Source: Paenibacillus silvae (GTDB lineage Bacteria; Bacillota; Bacilli; Paenibacillales; Paenibacillaceae). Taken from it: a DNA stretch of 64,000 nt. The stretch lies in NCBI RefSeq assembly GCF_014639235.1, contig NZ_BMFU01000001.1, forward strand, positions 682,001 through 746,000. Reading direction: 5' to 3'. The position numbers were made by a program, and so were the translations under genes. A model generated the notes under the pieces. The model did not search any database. It was not told where the DNA came from and saw only the letters and a program-made list of their open reading frames with translations. Shown here piece by piece: positions 7,975 to 16,503 of the stretch (the first letter of the stretch is position 1; each line of letters starts with the position of its first letter).

Positions 7975-8697
7975 TCAGACCATTTTGTTGAACTCTTTGC
8001 GAAGCCTTTTAATGATTCTTTTTTCCAAACGAGAGATATAGGATTGGGAGATTCCAAGCAGATCAGCCACATCTTTCTGCGTCTTCTCCTCGCCATCGGT
8101 CAAGCCAAAACGAAGCTCCATAATCATTCGCTCGCGATCCGTCAGCTTCTCCAGTGCCTTGTGCAGCAGCTTGCGATCTACCTGTTCTTCAATATTTCGA
8201 TAGATTGTATCGTTCTCGGTACCGAGCACATCGGATAATAAAAGCTCGTTTCCATCCCAATCAATATTCAGCGGTTCGTCAAAAGATACTTCGGTACGAA
8301 TTTTACTGTTACGCCGCAAGTACATCAATATTTCGTTTTCGATACAGCGTGAGGCGTAAGTAGCAAGCTTGATTTTCTTTTCGGGATCAAATGTATTTAC
8401 GGCCTTGATCAAGCCAATCGCACCGATTGACACCAGGTCCTCGATATTAATGCCTGTATTTTCGAATTTGCGTGCAATGTACACCACCAGACGCAGATTA
8501 CGCTCGATCAGCATCGCACGAATAGCGGCATCTCCAGATGATAACTTCTGCAGCAGATATTCCTCTTCTTCCCGTGTCAGTGGAGGCGGGAGCGCTTCAC
8601 TTCCTCCGATGTAATAAATCTCTTCACTTTTCAGCCCAAACAGGAATAACAAGCGGTAATAATTCAGTTGAGCAGCCAGTTTCCATTTCACAAGCAT
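7975..8697 (-). CDS. sigE: Sporulation sigma factor SigE precursor (early mother cell)
   Basis: 240-residue pro-sigma-E. The first 28 or so residues are a hydrophobic/basic pro-sequence that tethers the protein to the membrane; cleavage by SpoIIGA is expected in GLKSEE/IYYIGGSEALPPPL by analogy with B. subtilis. Region 2 is IEDLVSIGAIGLIKAVNTFD and KLATYASRCIENEILMYLRR. Region 4 is TQKDVADLLGISQSYISRLE and the C-terminus KRLRKEFNKMV is nearly invariant. The ATG follows GGAGG. The gene lies 19 bp behind the spoIIGA stop region and forms the spoIIG operon with it. Confidence 0.98.
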   Translation of the reverse strand: MLVKWKLAAQLNYYRLLFLFGLKSEEIYYIGGSEALPPPLTREEEEYLLQKLSSGDAAIRAMLIERNLRLVVYIARKFENTGINIEDLVSIGAIGLIKAVNTFDPEKKIKLATYASRCIENEILMYLRRNSKIRTEVSFDEPLNIDWDGNELLLSDVLGTENDTIYRNIEEQVDRKLLHKALEKLTDRERMIMELRFGLTDGEEKTQKDVADLLGISQSYISRLEKRIIKRLRKEFNKMV

Positions 8698-8708
8698 GTC
8701 GGTTCCTC

Positions 8709-9689
8709 CTATACCACATTCAGCGGCTTTTCTGTAGCTTCCGCGGATTGAGCCGTAGACTGCGCAGAAGCAGCTTCTTGCACAAGCTCAGGATGAATCA
8801 CGGCCTGATATTTTCCATCGGACGACAAAACGCCCCCATCCAGCCCAATCAAAACCTTGGTTGTCTCATAAGTCATTTCCTCCATCGTCACTCTTACGCG
8901 GTCCGGCTTGATGGCCAGCATAAAGGCTGTTCCTTTGTTAATCCCCCGGTAGGGAACCAGCCGCAGTCGGTCCTGCCACTTAAACTGCTGCTGATCCAGC
9001 TCCATAATGAGCTTATCCGGTGATTCCTGCTTCAGTCTGTGCTTCCAGGAATCAGGCAGCCACTCCTGCCACAATGCAACCTCCATGACCATCACTGGCA
9101 TGCGTGACAAAGGATCGGTCAGCTGATTGCCTGTATCCAGAAGGCCTGTACAAGACACAACCTTCTCATCAATGCAAACCTCGACCTTACCCAGGTAGGT
9201 GCATAACCGATCCGTTTTCCGTTTGGCACTCTGCACAATTTTGAATAATAAAAGGACCGCGAAGAATATAATGAATGTGAACCAGAACGCAATCTTCAGA
9301 TCAAATGACATGCCGCCCGAGGCTGTAAACCAGATGCCGTTAAACAGCTCTCCCGAGCTCTGCAGCATGTAATGCACACCCAGAATACCTCCAGCGGCGA
9401 CAAAGTTGATAATGTAGAATGTGCCCAGTGTTCGTGTAAATGCCTGCAGCCCTTTATATCCAAACGCAATACTTAGCATAACAAGAGAAAAGCCAAACTT
9501 GATCAAAAACGTGAACATAAAATCAAACTGCGGTACAAACATCATCACCACGTATAACGCGCCAACAATGGCCGATAACAGCCATCTCCACCAGACCAGC
9601 TTCGTTTGGCGCATCCAGGCGGTCAGTCCAATGAGCGCTCCATCAATCATCAGATTGGTCAAAAAAATCAGATCAACATACACTACCAC
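8709..9689 (-). CDS. spoIIGA: Sporulation sigma-E factor processing peptidase SpoIIGA
   Basis: About 326-residue membrane-bound aspartic protease that cleaves the SigE pro-sequence when triggered by SpoIIR from the forespore. The N-terminal 155 residues form about five hydrophobic segments. The soluble C-terminal domain has the catalytic motif LLDTGNQLTDPLS and a second protease-like stretch VLIGLDGGVLSSDG. Start choice: GTG at 9698 has no good ribosome site, whereas GTG at 9689 is five bases behind AGGTGA and gives the expected N-terminus beginning VVYVDLIFLTN. It is located between ftsZ and sigE as in Bacillus, but without the bpr gene found there in B. subtilis. Confidence 0.95.
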   Translation of the reverse strand: MVVYVDLIFLTNLMIDGALIGLTAWMRQTKLVWWRWLLSAIVGALYVVMMFVPQFDFMFTFLIKFGFSLVMLSIAFGYKGLQAFTRTLGTFYIINFVAAGGILGVHYMLQSSGELFNGIWFTASGGMSFDLKIAFWFTFIIFFAVLLLFKIVQSAKRKTDRLCTYLGKVEVCIDEKVVSCTGLLDTGNQLTDPLSRMPVMVMEVALWQEWLPDSWKHRLKQESPDKLIMELDQQQFKWQDRLRLVPYRGINKGTAFMLAIKPDRVRVTMEEMTYETTKVLIGLDGGVLSSDGKYQAVIHPELVQEAASAQSTAQSAEATEKPLNVV

Positions 9690-9857
9690 GCTCTTCACCT
9701 GCCTGCATCGAACCTACCGAAACAAAAGATTGCAACGATCATAGAGGCATCAAATTGTAATGAATACAGATGCAACCGACTAGACGAACTCAGGTCCATC
9801 CAACCTGTAGCTATCTCCGTTGCTTTATCATCTCGATATTTCATGAGCATATTCCCA

Positions 9858-9926
9858 AGTATACGGAGCCTCCTGTTCAAAGTCTGTCTAAATGTGGGAG
9901 CTTGTTTCCAACTTTTTTTGTCGGAA
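9858..9926 (-). promoter_or_regulatory. Putative Spo0A-dependent spoIIG promoter
   Basis: On the minus strand TAGACA (9890-9885, five of six to TTGACA) and TATACT (9863-9858) are separated by 21 bases, too far for normal sigma-A use but close to the 22-bp spacing known for the B. subtilis spoIIG promoter. A 0A-box-like TGTCTAA overlaps the -35 (9885-9891 on the plus strand), and TTTGTCGGAA lies at 9917-9926. This fits activation by phosphorylated Spo0A. It is an inference from pattern and synteny. Confidence 0.5.
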
Positions 9927-9988
9927 TGCGCAGGCGACTTGTTCAGAATTTGTTCATTCCTGTATGTTACGCTATATAAAAAAACAGC

Positions 9989-10024
9989 AAAAAACCCGGC
10001 TGCTTCAGAAGCAGTACCGGGTTT
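9989..10024 (-). terminator. Terminator after ftsZ
   Basis: Leftward reading gives AAACCCGG...CCGGGTTT with an inner GCTTC/GAAGC stem (10024 to 9993), followed by TTTTTTGCTGTTTTTTT. It lies 20 bases past the ftsZ stop and closes the division part of the block before spoIIGA. Confidence 0.88.
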
Positions 10025-10043
10025 CCAGGTAATGATCAATCAT

Positions 10044-11153
10044 TTATTCGTTATTGTTGTTGCGGGAACGATTACGTAAAAATGTCGGAATATCCAGCTG
10101 ATCACTGCTCGGCTGATTTCCGAATGGACGAAGATTCGGCGAACGGGTCTCTCCTGTTTCTGCTGCCGCAGCAGGTTTGCGCACTGGCGGAGCCGCTGGT
10201 TTATCTTCGAATCCGGTAGCGATGACCGTAACCTTGATCTCCTCTTTCAGATCTTCGTCAATAATCGCACCAAAGATCATATTCACTTCCGGATCGGAAG
10301 CCGAAGTGACGATCTCAGCTGCTTCATTGACTTCATACAGAGACAGGTTAATACCACCTGTAATGTTCATGATGACACCGCGCGCGCCTTCAATGGAGGT
10401 CTCCAGCAACGGACTCATAATAGCTTTGCGTGCCGCTTCAGCTGCACGATTCTCGCCAGTTGCCTCACCAATTCCCATCAGGGCAGAGCCGCGCTCATGC
10501 ATGATCGTTTTGACGTCTGCAAAGTCAAGGTTGATCAGACCCGGCACCTTGATAAGATCGGAGATACCTTGTACGGCTTGACGCAGTACATTATCCGCTT
10601 GACGGAAGGCTTCCAGCATCGGCGTCTTTTTGTCAACAATCTCAAGCAAACGATCATTCGGAATCACAATCAGCGTGTCCACTTTTTCCTTGAGTGCTTC
10701 AATCCCTTGTTCTGCGTGGGTGGAACGCTTGCGGCCTTCAAAAGTGAAGGGACGTGTTACGACACCTACCGTAAGTGCACCGCACTCCTTGGCAATTTCA
10801 GCGATGACTGGAGCTGCCCCGGTACCTGTACCGCCGCCCATACCTGCTGTAACAAATACCATGTCCGCCCCTTTGAGAGTGTTCATGATCAGCTCTCGGG
10901 ACTCTTCCGCTGCTTTTTTACCTACTTCCGGGTTGGCACCAGCGCCAAGACCACGGGTTAATTTATCACCGATTTGCAATTTATGCTCGGATTTTGCCAG
11001 GTGTAAAGCCTGAGCATCCGTATTCACTGTAATAAATTCAACACCTTGTACTCCACCTTCAATCATTCGGTTAACCGCGTTGCTTCCGCCGCCGCCTACC
11101 CCGATGACCTTAATCTGAGCCAAGCTCTCCATCTCAAAATCAAATTCCAACAT
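10044..11153 (-). CDS. ftsZ: Cell division GTPase FtsZ
   Basis: 369-residue tubulin homologue that polymerises into the Z ring and treadmills to guide septal wall synthesis. Visible motifs are IKVIGVGGGGSNAVNRM near the N-terminus, the GTP signature GMGGGTGTGAAPV near residue 105, the T7-loop stretch LINLDFADVKTIM, and the C-terminal partner-binding tail LDIPTFLRNR after a Pro/Ala-rich linker. The ATG at 11153 is behind GAGGGGGAG; an in-frame earlier codon seven residues upstream is less likely. It is preceded by ftsA with a 150-bp gap. Confidence 0.98.
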   Translation of the reverse strand: MLEFDFEMESLAQIKVIGVGGGGSNAVNRMIEGGVQGVEFITVNTDAQALHLAKSEHKLQIGDKLTRGLGAGANPEVGKKAAEESRELIMNTLKGADMVFVTAGMGGGTGTGAAPVIAEIAKECGALTVGVVTRPFTFEGRKRSTHAEQGIEALKEKVDTLIVIPNDRLLEIVDKKTPMLEAFRQADNVLRQAVQGISDLIKVPGLINLDFADVKTIMHERGSALMGIGEATGENRAAEAARKAIMSPLLETSIEGARGVIMNITGGINLSLYEVNEAAEIVTSASDPEVNMIFGAIIDEDLKEEIKVTVIATGFEDKPAAPPVRKPAAAAETGETRSPNLRPFGNQPSSDQLDIPTFLRNRSRNNNNE

Positions 11154-11303
11154 ATTATTCCATCTCCCCCTCAATGTGCATGGATGGCCCGTCCAATTTT
11201 TGATTTGAACCGAATCAATTTCATATATCGACGAACGAAAGCGTTTATTTTAGTACCAGCGCATTCAGACGGCTTCAAGAATGTATGAAATGGATCCAAC
11301 CTG

Positions 11304-12581
11304 TTATATAAATTCACTGAACATATTCTTCAGTCGTTCGAACAGACCGGGTTTTTGTTCCGATTCCTGTGCCGTATTCGGCTTCGGACGGTTCGTCGGT
11401 TTTTTGTTATTGGTGTTATTGTTGTTACCGCCGTTGCTACTCGAGGGCCTGATGCGCAAACCGCGAATAACATTGTGCAAAATGCCAACACCGCTGGTAT
11501 ATCCAGGATCACGCACACCAATGTAATCCGGAACAGCAACCCGTACCGATGCAGCAAGCTCATGCTGTGCTACTTGCAGTACACCCGGCATGGAGACCGT
11601 CCCACCCGTAAGTATATAACCTCCAGGCAGCTCGTTGTAACCAAGGCGTTTCACTTCTTGACCGATCATCTGAAATATCTCCTGAACCCTTGGTTCAATA
11701 ATAGCCGCCAGATCCTCTTGTGAAAACTCCTTGTCTACATTGCTGCCAATGCGGGTAACTTTAAACATCACATCTGCAGCAGCATCATCGAGCCAGGCGC
11801 AGCCGTATTTCAACTTTACTTTCTCCGCCTGATCCGTCAGGGTACGTAAGCCATAGGCAATATCATTCGTTACAAATTCCCCGCCGATTGGCAAAGTTGA
11901 AGTTGCAACCATGCTGTTCTCTTCAAAGATCGCGATGGTTGTTGCACCGGCTCCGATATCCACGAGTACCGATCCCATCGTTTTCTCATCCTTGGACAAA
12001 GCCAGCTGGCCAGCCCCTAGTGACATGAGAACGAGATCACTCACTTTTAGTCCCGCTTTTTCCACGCAGCGCAAAAGATTATGTATCGCGGTTTTTGCAC
12101 CCGTAATGATGGTCGCTTCAACCTCGAGACGAACACCAATCATACCCCGCGGGTCCTGTATGCCCTCCAAGCCGTCTACAACATACTGCTTGGCGACAAC
12201 ATCGATAATTTCCCGTTCCGGCGGAACCGCAATGACCTCGGCTGCTTTCAACACCCGTTCCATGTCTTCTTCTCCGATCTCACGATCCTCGTTCGATACT
12301 GCCACCACACCGTGACTGCTCATCAGCCCGATATGATTCCCTGAGATTCCAACATATACTTCGGATATTTGAATACCTACCATACGTTCAGCATGATCCA
12401 CTGCATTGCGGATCGACTGCACCGTCTGATCGATATCTACGATTACACCTTTGCGAATTCCTTCCGAGTCGGCAGATCCAACTCCAATAATATTAAAGGT
12501 TCCATTATTAATTTCCCCAATAATAGCGCGAATTTTGGATGTACCGATGTCCAAACTAACAATGATGTCATTGTTGCTCAA
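11304..12581 (-). CDS. ftsA: Cell division protein FtsA
   Basis: 425-residue actin-fold ATPase that tethers FtsZ to the membrane. SLDIGTSKIRAIIGE is the phosphate-1 loop, followed by the SHS2-like 1C domain, VDIGAGATTIAIF (phosphate 2) and YILTGGTVSMPGV (adenosine motif). After a long Asn-rich linker, the C-terminal amphipathic helix GLFERLKNMFSEFI would bind membrane. The start is a TTG at 12581, ten bases after AGGAGG; the longer frame to 12632 has no ribosome site. It lies upstream of ftsZ and probably shares transcripts with it. Confidence 0.96.
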   Translation of the reverse strand: MSNNDIIVSLDIGTSKIRAIIGEINNGTFNIIGVGSADSEGIRKGVIVDIDQTVQSIRNAVDHAERMVGIQISEVYVGISGNHIGLMSSHGVVAVSNEDREIGEEDMERVLKAAEVIAVPPEREIIDVVAKQYVVDGLEGIQDPRGMIGVRLEVEATIITGAKTAIHNLLRCVEKAGLKVSDLVLMSLGAGQLALSKDEKTMGSVLVDIGAGATTIAIFEENSMVATSTLPIGGEFVTNDIAYGLRTLTDQAEKVKLKYGCAWLDDAAADVMFKVTRIGSNVDKEFSQEDLAAIIEPRVQEIFQMIGQEVKRLGYNELPGGYILTGGTVSMPGVLQVAQHELAASVRVAVPDYIGVRDPGYTSGVGILHNVIRGLRIRPSSSNGGNNNNTNNKKPTNRPKPNTAQESEQKPGLFERLKNMFSEFI

Positions 12582-12877
12582 GTCTGTGGCACCTCCTGAC
12601 TTCAATAATAAATTACGTTCGGGTTCAAACACTCATTAAAACATATTCAACACACTTTAGACTTTCCCTCTTTTTTCTACAATTTTTTTGGATGCCAAGT
12701 TCTGGTTGCGTAACATAAAACCTTGAAGAAAAAAGAAGGAGGCATTTCAGGTGCCATAAGCTCAAGTGTACCATTTTTTCTTGATCTCAGAAAGAACAAG
12801 TTTAACACATCAACCGGGCCCAAAGTCTTATCCCGCCTACACTTTTACGTATTGCACAAAGGAAGGCAGGCAAATGC
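12582..12877 (-). other. Intergenic region divIB-ftsA
   Basis: Nearly 300 bp without a gene. Minus-strand reading shows an extended -10-like TGGTACACT around 12765-12775, which might serve ftsA, but no matching -35 could be fixed. No strong terminator is seen behind divIB. Confidence 0.3.
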
Positions 12878-13645
12878 TCAGGGCTTTGTTCCTGGTTCTG
12901 CGTCATTCTCTCCATCATCGGGAATGAACGGCACATACGTATCTGCCTCAAGCATCGTAATTTTGCCCGGCCGCTCTGTTTCAATCACCTGATTCAAATA
13001 TTCCACTTTATCCGTTAACAACGATATTGTTGTAATCACTTCAAACTGCGATTTGGTGTACATGCGAATCTGATCCGGAAATGAAGGTGTCGGGTTTGGA
13101 ATAATCTCAGAAATGTCTGTCGTCAGCTCGTTCGGAATTTGAGCCAGCGCCTGACTTAGTTTTGCTTTGAGCGGATCATTCGGCTTCCATTGCGTCAGAA
13201 TCGGCTTCTCAACTGCAACGCCAATCGTTGGTGGCACATTCAGGCTTGTCCCACTGGACAGGATTGCTTTCAATGCACCGCTGGAGTCGAGTTCATAAGC
13301 GACTGTGGGATATTCCTGAACCTTGATATGAATCGTTCCGGGAAACTGCTTGTCCACTGTAACGGTTGAAACAGCTTTAATCGTTTTGAGACGTTCGATG
13401 ATTTCAGAGGCGGTTGTTCCAAAAAACTGGTCGCCTTCTTTCAAACCGCTTTTATCCAGTAGCTCCGAAGTCGCCGTATATACATTACCCGTAATTTCGA
13501 TGGCTGATATGCGACTCATCGAAGAACGAAAGAATAATACTGCCAGTAATACAATAAATAATAATAACAGGATAACTACAACTTTTCGGCTTGTGTTTCT
13601 TTTTGGGCGATTCTCCTTGAGAACCGGAATTTGACTTTTAGGCAT
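12878..13645 (-). CDS. divIB: Cell division protein DivIB/FtsQ
   Basis: 255-residue bitopic membrane protein of the FtsQ/DivIB-FtsL-FtsB complex that controls septal synthase activity. A basic cytoplasmic N-terminus (KSQIPVLKENRPKRNTSRK) precedes one transmembrane helix (about 21-40). The extracytoplasmic POTRA domain begins SRISAIEITGNVYTATSELL and is followed by a beta domain and an acidic C-terminal tail. The ATG at 13645 is seven bases behind TGGAG; an upstream in-frame TTG is poorly placed. It lies directly downstream of murA. Confidence 0.94.
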   Translation of the reverse strand: MPKSQIPVLKENRPKRNTSRKVVVILLLLFIVLLAVLFFRSSMSRISAIEITGNVYTATSELLDKSGLKEGDQFFGTTASEIIERLKTIKAVSTVTVDKQFPGTIHIKVQEYPTVAYELDSSGALKAILSSGTSLNVPPTIGVAVEKPILTQWKPNDPLKAKLSQALAQIPNELTTDISEIIPNPTPSFPDQIRMYTKSQFEVITTISLLTDKVEYLNQVIETERPGKITMLEADTYVPFIPDDGENDAEPGTKP

Positions 13646-13704
13646 AATAACGCTCCACAAAGCCTCAGGTCCCCCTCCCTTTCAAGAAGGGGACGCCAAG
13701 GACG

Positions 13705-14988
13705 TTAATTGGCAAAATCCAACTGTTTCGAAACAGTTGACTGTCTCTCCACCGAGGCTCCAAGACTCTGAAATAACTTTTCGATCCGATCATATCCCCT
13801 GTCAATGTGGTGCACTTGCTCCACAACGGTCTTACCTTGAGCCGCCAGTCCTGCAATAACCAGAGCAGCACCTGCACGGAGGTCTGTTGCTTCTACGGTA
13901 GCGCCATACAACCTCGGAACTCCACGGATAAATGCTGCGTTCAGATCCACCGAAATATCAGCTCCCATGACGTTCAACTCATCCACATGTTTGAACCGGC
14001 CTTCAAATACCGTTTCTTTCATCACGCTAAACCCGTCTGCCAAACTGAGCAGCACCATAATCTGTGATTGCAGATCGGTGGGGAAAGAAGGGTACGGAGA
14101 AGTCACGATACGATCCACCGATTTAGGGCGAGTCATGCAACTCACAGTCATTATATCATTGCAGACTGTGATTTGAACACCAGTGCGCTTCAACACATGT
14201 ATAAGTGAAGTAAGATGTGACGGATTGCACTGTGTGAGCGTAACATTACCTCGGGTTGCAGCAGCAGCGATCATAACCGTGCCGGCCACAATTCGATCAG
14301 GAATGATCTCATAGGTGCATGGCTGCAGCTTCTTAACACCACTGATCGTAATTGTGTCGGTCCCTGCCCCCATAATACGTGCACCCATTGCATTCAGAAA
14401 GTGCTGTAAATCCTGGATCTCTGGCTCTCTCGCTGCATTGAATATCGTCGTTGTCCCCTCAGCCAGCACAGCAGCCATCATAATATTCTCGGTTGCTCCC
14501 ACACTTGGAAAATCCAGATGAATATCCGCACCTGTCAGATGAGCGCCATGACAGATGATTTGCTGATCCTGCTCTTCAATCCGTGCTCCCAGAGCTTCCA
14601 GACCACGAAGGTGAAGATCAATTTTCCGTTCTCCAATCGCGCAGCCACCGGGCTGATATACGGAAACCTTCCCGAATCTTGCCAGCAATGGCCCCATTAG
14701 AAAAATGGAGGAGCGCATCTGTTTCATCAGATCTTCTGGCACATCATGTGACCGAATCTGCGACGTATTAATCGTCACGGTTCCCTGTTCATGCCGACAC
14801 GTGCATCCAAGCCGTTCCAGGATATACAGCATTACTTCGATGTCCAGCAAGTGTGGAACGTTGTGCAGCGTAATTTCACCGTCTGCGAGCAAACTTGCGG
14901 CCATAATCGGTAAAGCGGCATTTTTTGCTCCATGGATGCGTATGGTTCCTGATAGGGGTCTCCCGCCTTCAATCACCAATTTGTCCAA
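13705..14988 (-). CDS. murA: UDP-N-acetylglucosamine 1-carboxyvinyltransferase MurA
   Basis: 427-residue enolpyruvyl transferase that adds PEP to UDP-GlcNAc, the first committed peptidoglycan step. Motifs include the N-terminal GGRPLSGTIRIHGAKNAALP, the loop PGGCAIGERKIDLHL with the catalytic, fosfomycin-target cysteine, and C-terminal ATDLRAGAALVIAGLAA. The TTG at 14988 is five bases behind GGAGGTGA; an open frame continues upstream but has no ribosome site. It sits between murG and divIB, where B. subtilis has murB. As many Firmicutes carry two MurA paralogues, this may be one of two. Confidence 0.96.
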   Translation of the reverse strand: MDKLVIEGGRPLSGTIRIHGAKNAALPIMAASLLADGEITLHNVPHLLDIEVMLYILERLGCTCRHEQGTVTINTSQIRSHDVPEDLMKQMRSSIFLMGPLLARFGKVSVYQPGGCAIGERKIDLHLRGLEALGARIEEQDQQIICHGAHLTGADIHLDFPSVGATENIMMAAVLAEGTTTIFNAAREPEIQDLQHFLNAMGARIMGAGTDTITISGVKKLQPCTYEIIPDRIVAGTVMIAAAATRGNVTLTQCNPSHLTSLIHVLKRTGVQITVCNDIMTVSCMTRPKSVDRIVTSPYPSFPTDLQSQIMVLLSLADGFSVMKETVFEGRFKHVDELNVMGADISVDLNAAFIRGVPRLYGATVEATDLRAGAALVIAGLAAQGKTVVEQVHHIDRGYDRIEKLFQSLGASVERQSTVSKQLDFAN

Positions 14989-15385
14989 TGTATCACCTCC
15001 GGGGTTTACGCTCACCCACTGCGAAGACATACGGTACCAGGAATATACCTTCATACCGTTATGAGATGATATCGTGCTCTGAATAGGCTGCATAAGGGTG
15101 AAGACGTCCTCTGCTGTCGCTTGACCTGGATCAACTCCAGTACAATCCCAGCGAATTGAAATATCCGTGACACATCCGATCCATGAGCACCTGCAATCCC
15201 TCCTACAGCTCCACCGAACAATACCGGAATATCACACCTTGAGGCCTGGCTCCAAACTCTTCACCTCAACATGCGTTTTCTGCGGCTTGAATGCTGTGCT
15301 GCGGTATCATGGAACGATTGTCACGATTTATACGGTATCTTATGTCAGTCCCGCCTGGTGTGTGACAATCGCCCACTAACGCACA
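14989..15385 (-). other. 397-bp gap between murG and murA
   Basis: No recognisable gene. Short open frames exist in all three minus frames, and one small frame starting ATGGATCGG (ATG at 15185) has AGGAGG 13 bases upstream, but none has family resemblance. Just past the murG stop is a 10-bp perfect inverted repeat, CGATTGTCAC (15315-15324) and GTGACAATCG (15362-15371), with a 37-base loop. I do not see a terminator. Confidence 0.4.
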
Positions 15386-16495
15386 TTACCGCCGTGAAGC
15401 AAGACGTTTGATCTCGTTCACAAGCACTTCAGCGGCATCCGGTTTACCTAATTTTCGCGAGGCCTCTGCCATCTGTTTACGCCCCGATTCATCGTTCATA
15501 ATACCTGCGATTGCTTCATACAGCGCTTGGCCTGTGAGATCTCTCTCCAGCATAGTGAGCGATGCCCCACCCTTTTCGAGGGTACGAGCATTAGCTTCCT
15601 GATGATTGTTCGTCACGTTTGGCGAAGGAATCAGAATGGACGGAATACCAAGTGACGTAATTTCTGCCAGAAATGAAGCTCCCGCCCGATTGACAATCAG
15701 CGAGGTGCAGGCCAGCACTTCAGGCATGTTATGCACATAAGGAAGCACATGCAGATGATTAGGCATTGTTCCAAGAGAGCTGCGAATCGCTTCACGGGTT
15801 TCATCGAAATAGGTCTCTCCTGTAACGTAAACCACATGTACATCATGCAACTGTTCCAGCAGAGGTGCCATCTCGATCATCGCCTGATTAATGGCTTTGG
15901 CTCCCCGGCTGCCGCCAACAACAAGCACAACCCTGCTGTCCATCGGCACGCCGAGTGTCGCGAAGCCTCGATCCCGACTGGCCTGAGCAACCGTTGTTGC
16001 CCGCGGGTTGCCGGTATAAATAACCTTTTTAGCACCCGAGAATGATTTTTCAGAGCCTTCAAAGCTGACCGCAACGGTGTCCACATAACGCATCAAGAAC
16101 TTATTGGTCAGACCTGGAATTGCATTTTGTTCATGAATTACAGATGGAATTCCAAGCTTCGCTGCCGCATACACTACAGGTCCGCAAACATATCCGCCTG
16201 TACCAATGACAACATCCGGCTTGAATTCCTTCAGCATTTTTTTGGACTTGCGTACCCCTTGAACGAAACGCATAATTGTTTTCACATTTTCAAGTGACAA
16301 CTTACGGCGAAAGCCTGTAATATCAATAGACTTGAACGGAATGTCCTCCTGGGGAACAAGTTTGCTCTCCAGACCGCGCGTCCCGCCAATGTATAGAAAT
16401 GTCGAGTCCGGGTTCTCCGCCTCGCATTGTCTTGCTATGGCAACGGCCGGATAGATATGCCCCCCCGTACCGCCGCCGCTAAGAACGACTCGCAT
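15386..16495 (-). CDS. murG: MurG, lipid II-forming GlcNAc transferase
   Basis: About 369-residue peripheral membrane GT-B glycosyltransferase that moves GlcNAc from UDP-GlcNAc onto lipid I to give lipid II on the cytoplasmic face. The N-terminal glycine loop LSGGGTGGHIYPAVAIA, VIGTGGYVCGPVVYAA, VIHEQNAIPGLTNK, and the C-domain VVGGSRGAKAINQA and NRAGASFLAEI motifs are all present. The ATG at 16495 lies eight bases behind AGGTGA; a GTG at 16507 overlapping the previous stop is a less likely alternative. It follows spoVE/ftsW. Confidence 0.97.
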   Translation of the reverse strand: MRVVLSGGGTGGHIYPAVAIARQCEAENPDSTFLYIGGTRGLESKLVPQEDIPFKSIDITGFRRKLSLENVKTIMRFVQGVRKSKKMLKEFKPDVVIGTGGYVCGPVVYAAAKLGIPSVIHEQNAIPGLTNKFLMRYVDTVAVSFEGSEKSFSGAKKVIYTGNPRATTVAQASRDRGFATLGVPMDSRVVLVVGGSRGAKAINQAMIEMAPLLEQLHDVHVVYVTGETYFDETREAIRSSLGTMPNHLHVLPYVHNMPEVLACTSLIVNRAGASFLAEITSLGIPSILIPSPNVTNNHQEANARTLEKGGASLTMLERDLTGQALYEAIAGIMNDESGRKQMAEASRKLGKPDAAEVLVNEIKRLASRR

Positions 16496-16503
16496 CGTAT
16501 AAG

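Larger units (their letters stand above)
9690..10043 (-). other. Gap between ftsZ and spoIIGA
   Basis: About 350 bp without a gene. It holds the ftsZ terminator at its right end and the likely Spo0A-controlled spoIIG promoter in the middle (both listed separately). Open frames here lack family resemblance or a proper ribosome site. Confidence 0.6.

Noticed and set aside
15167..15379. 70-codon plus-strand frame opposite the murG-murA gap
   Set aside because: No ribosome site, no similarity to known proteins, and it would be antisense inside an operon.
14989..15385. Possible degraded murB in the murG-murA gap
   Set aside because: I translated the minus-strand frames and saw none of the MurB FAD-binding motifs; only a profile search could rescue the idea.
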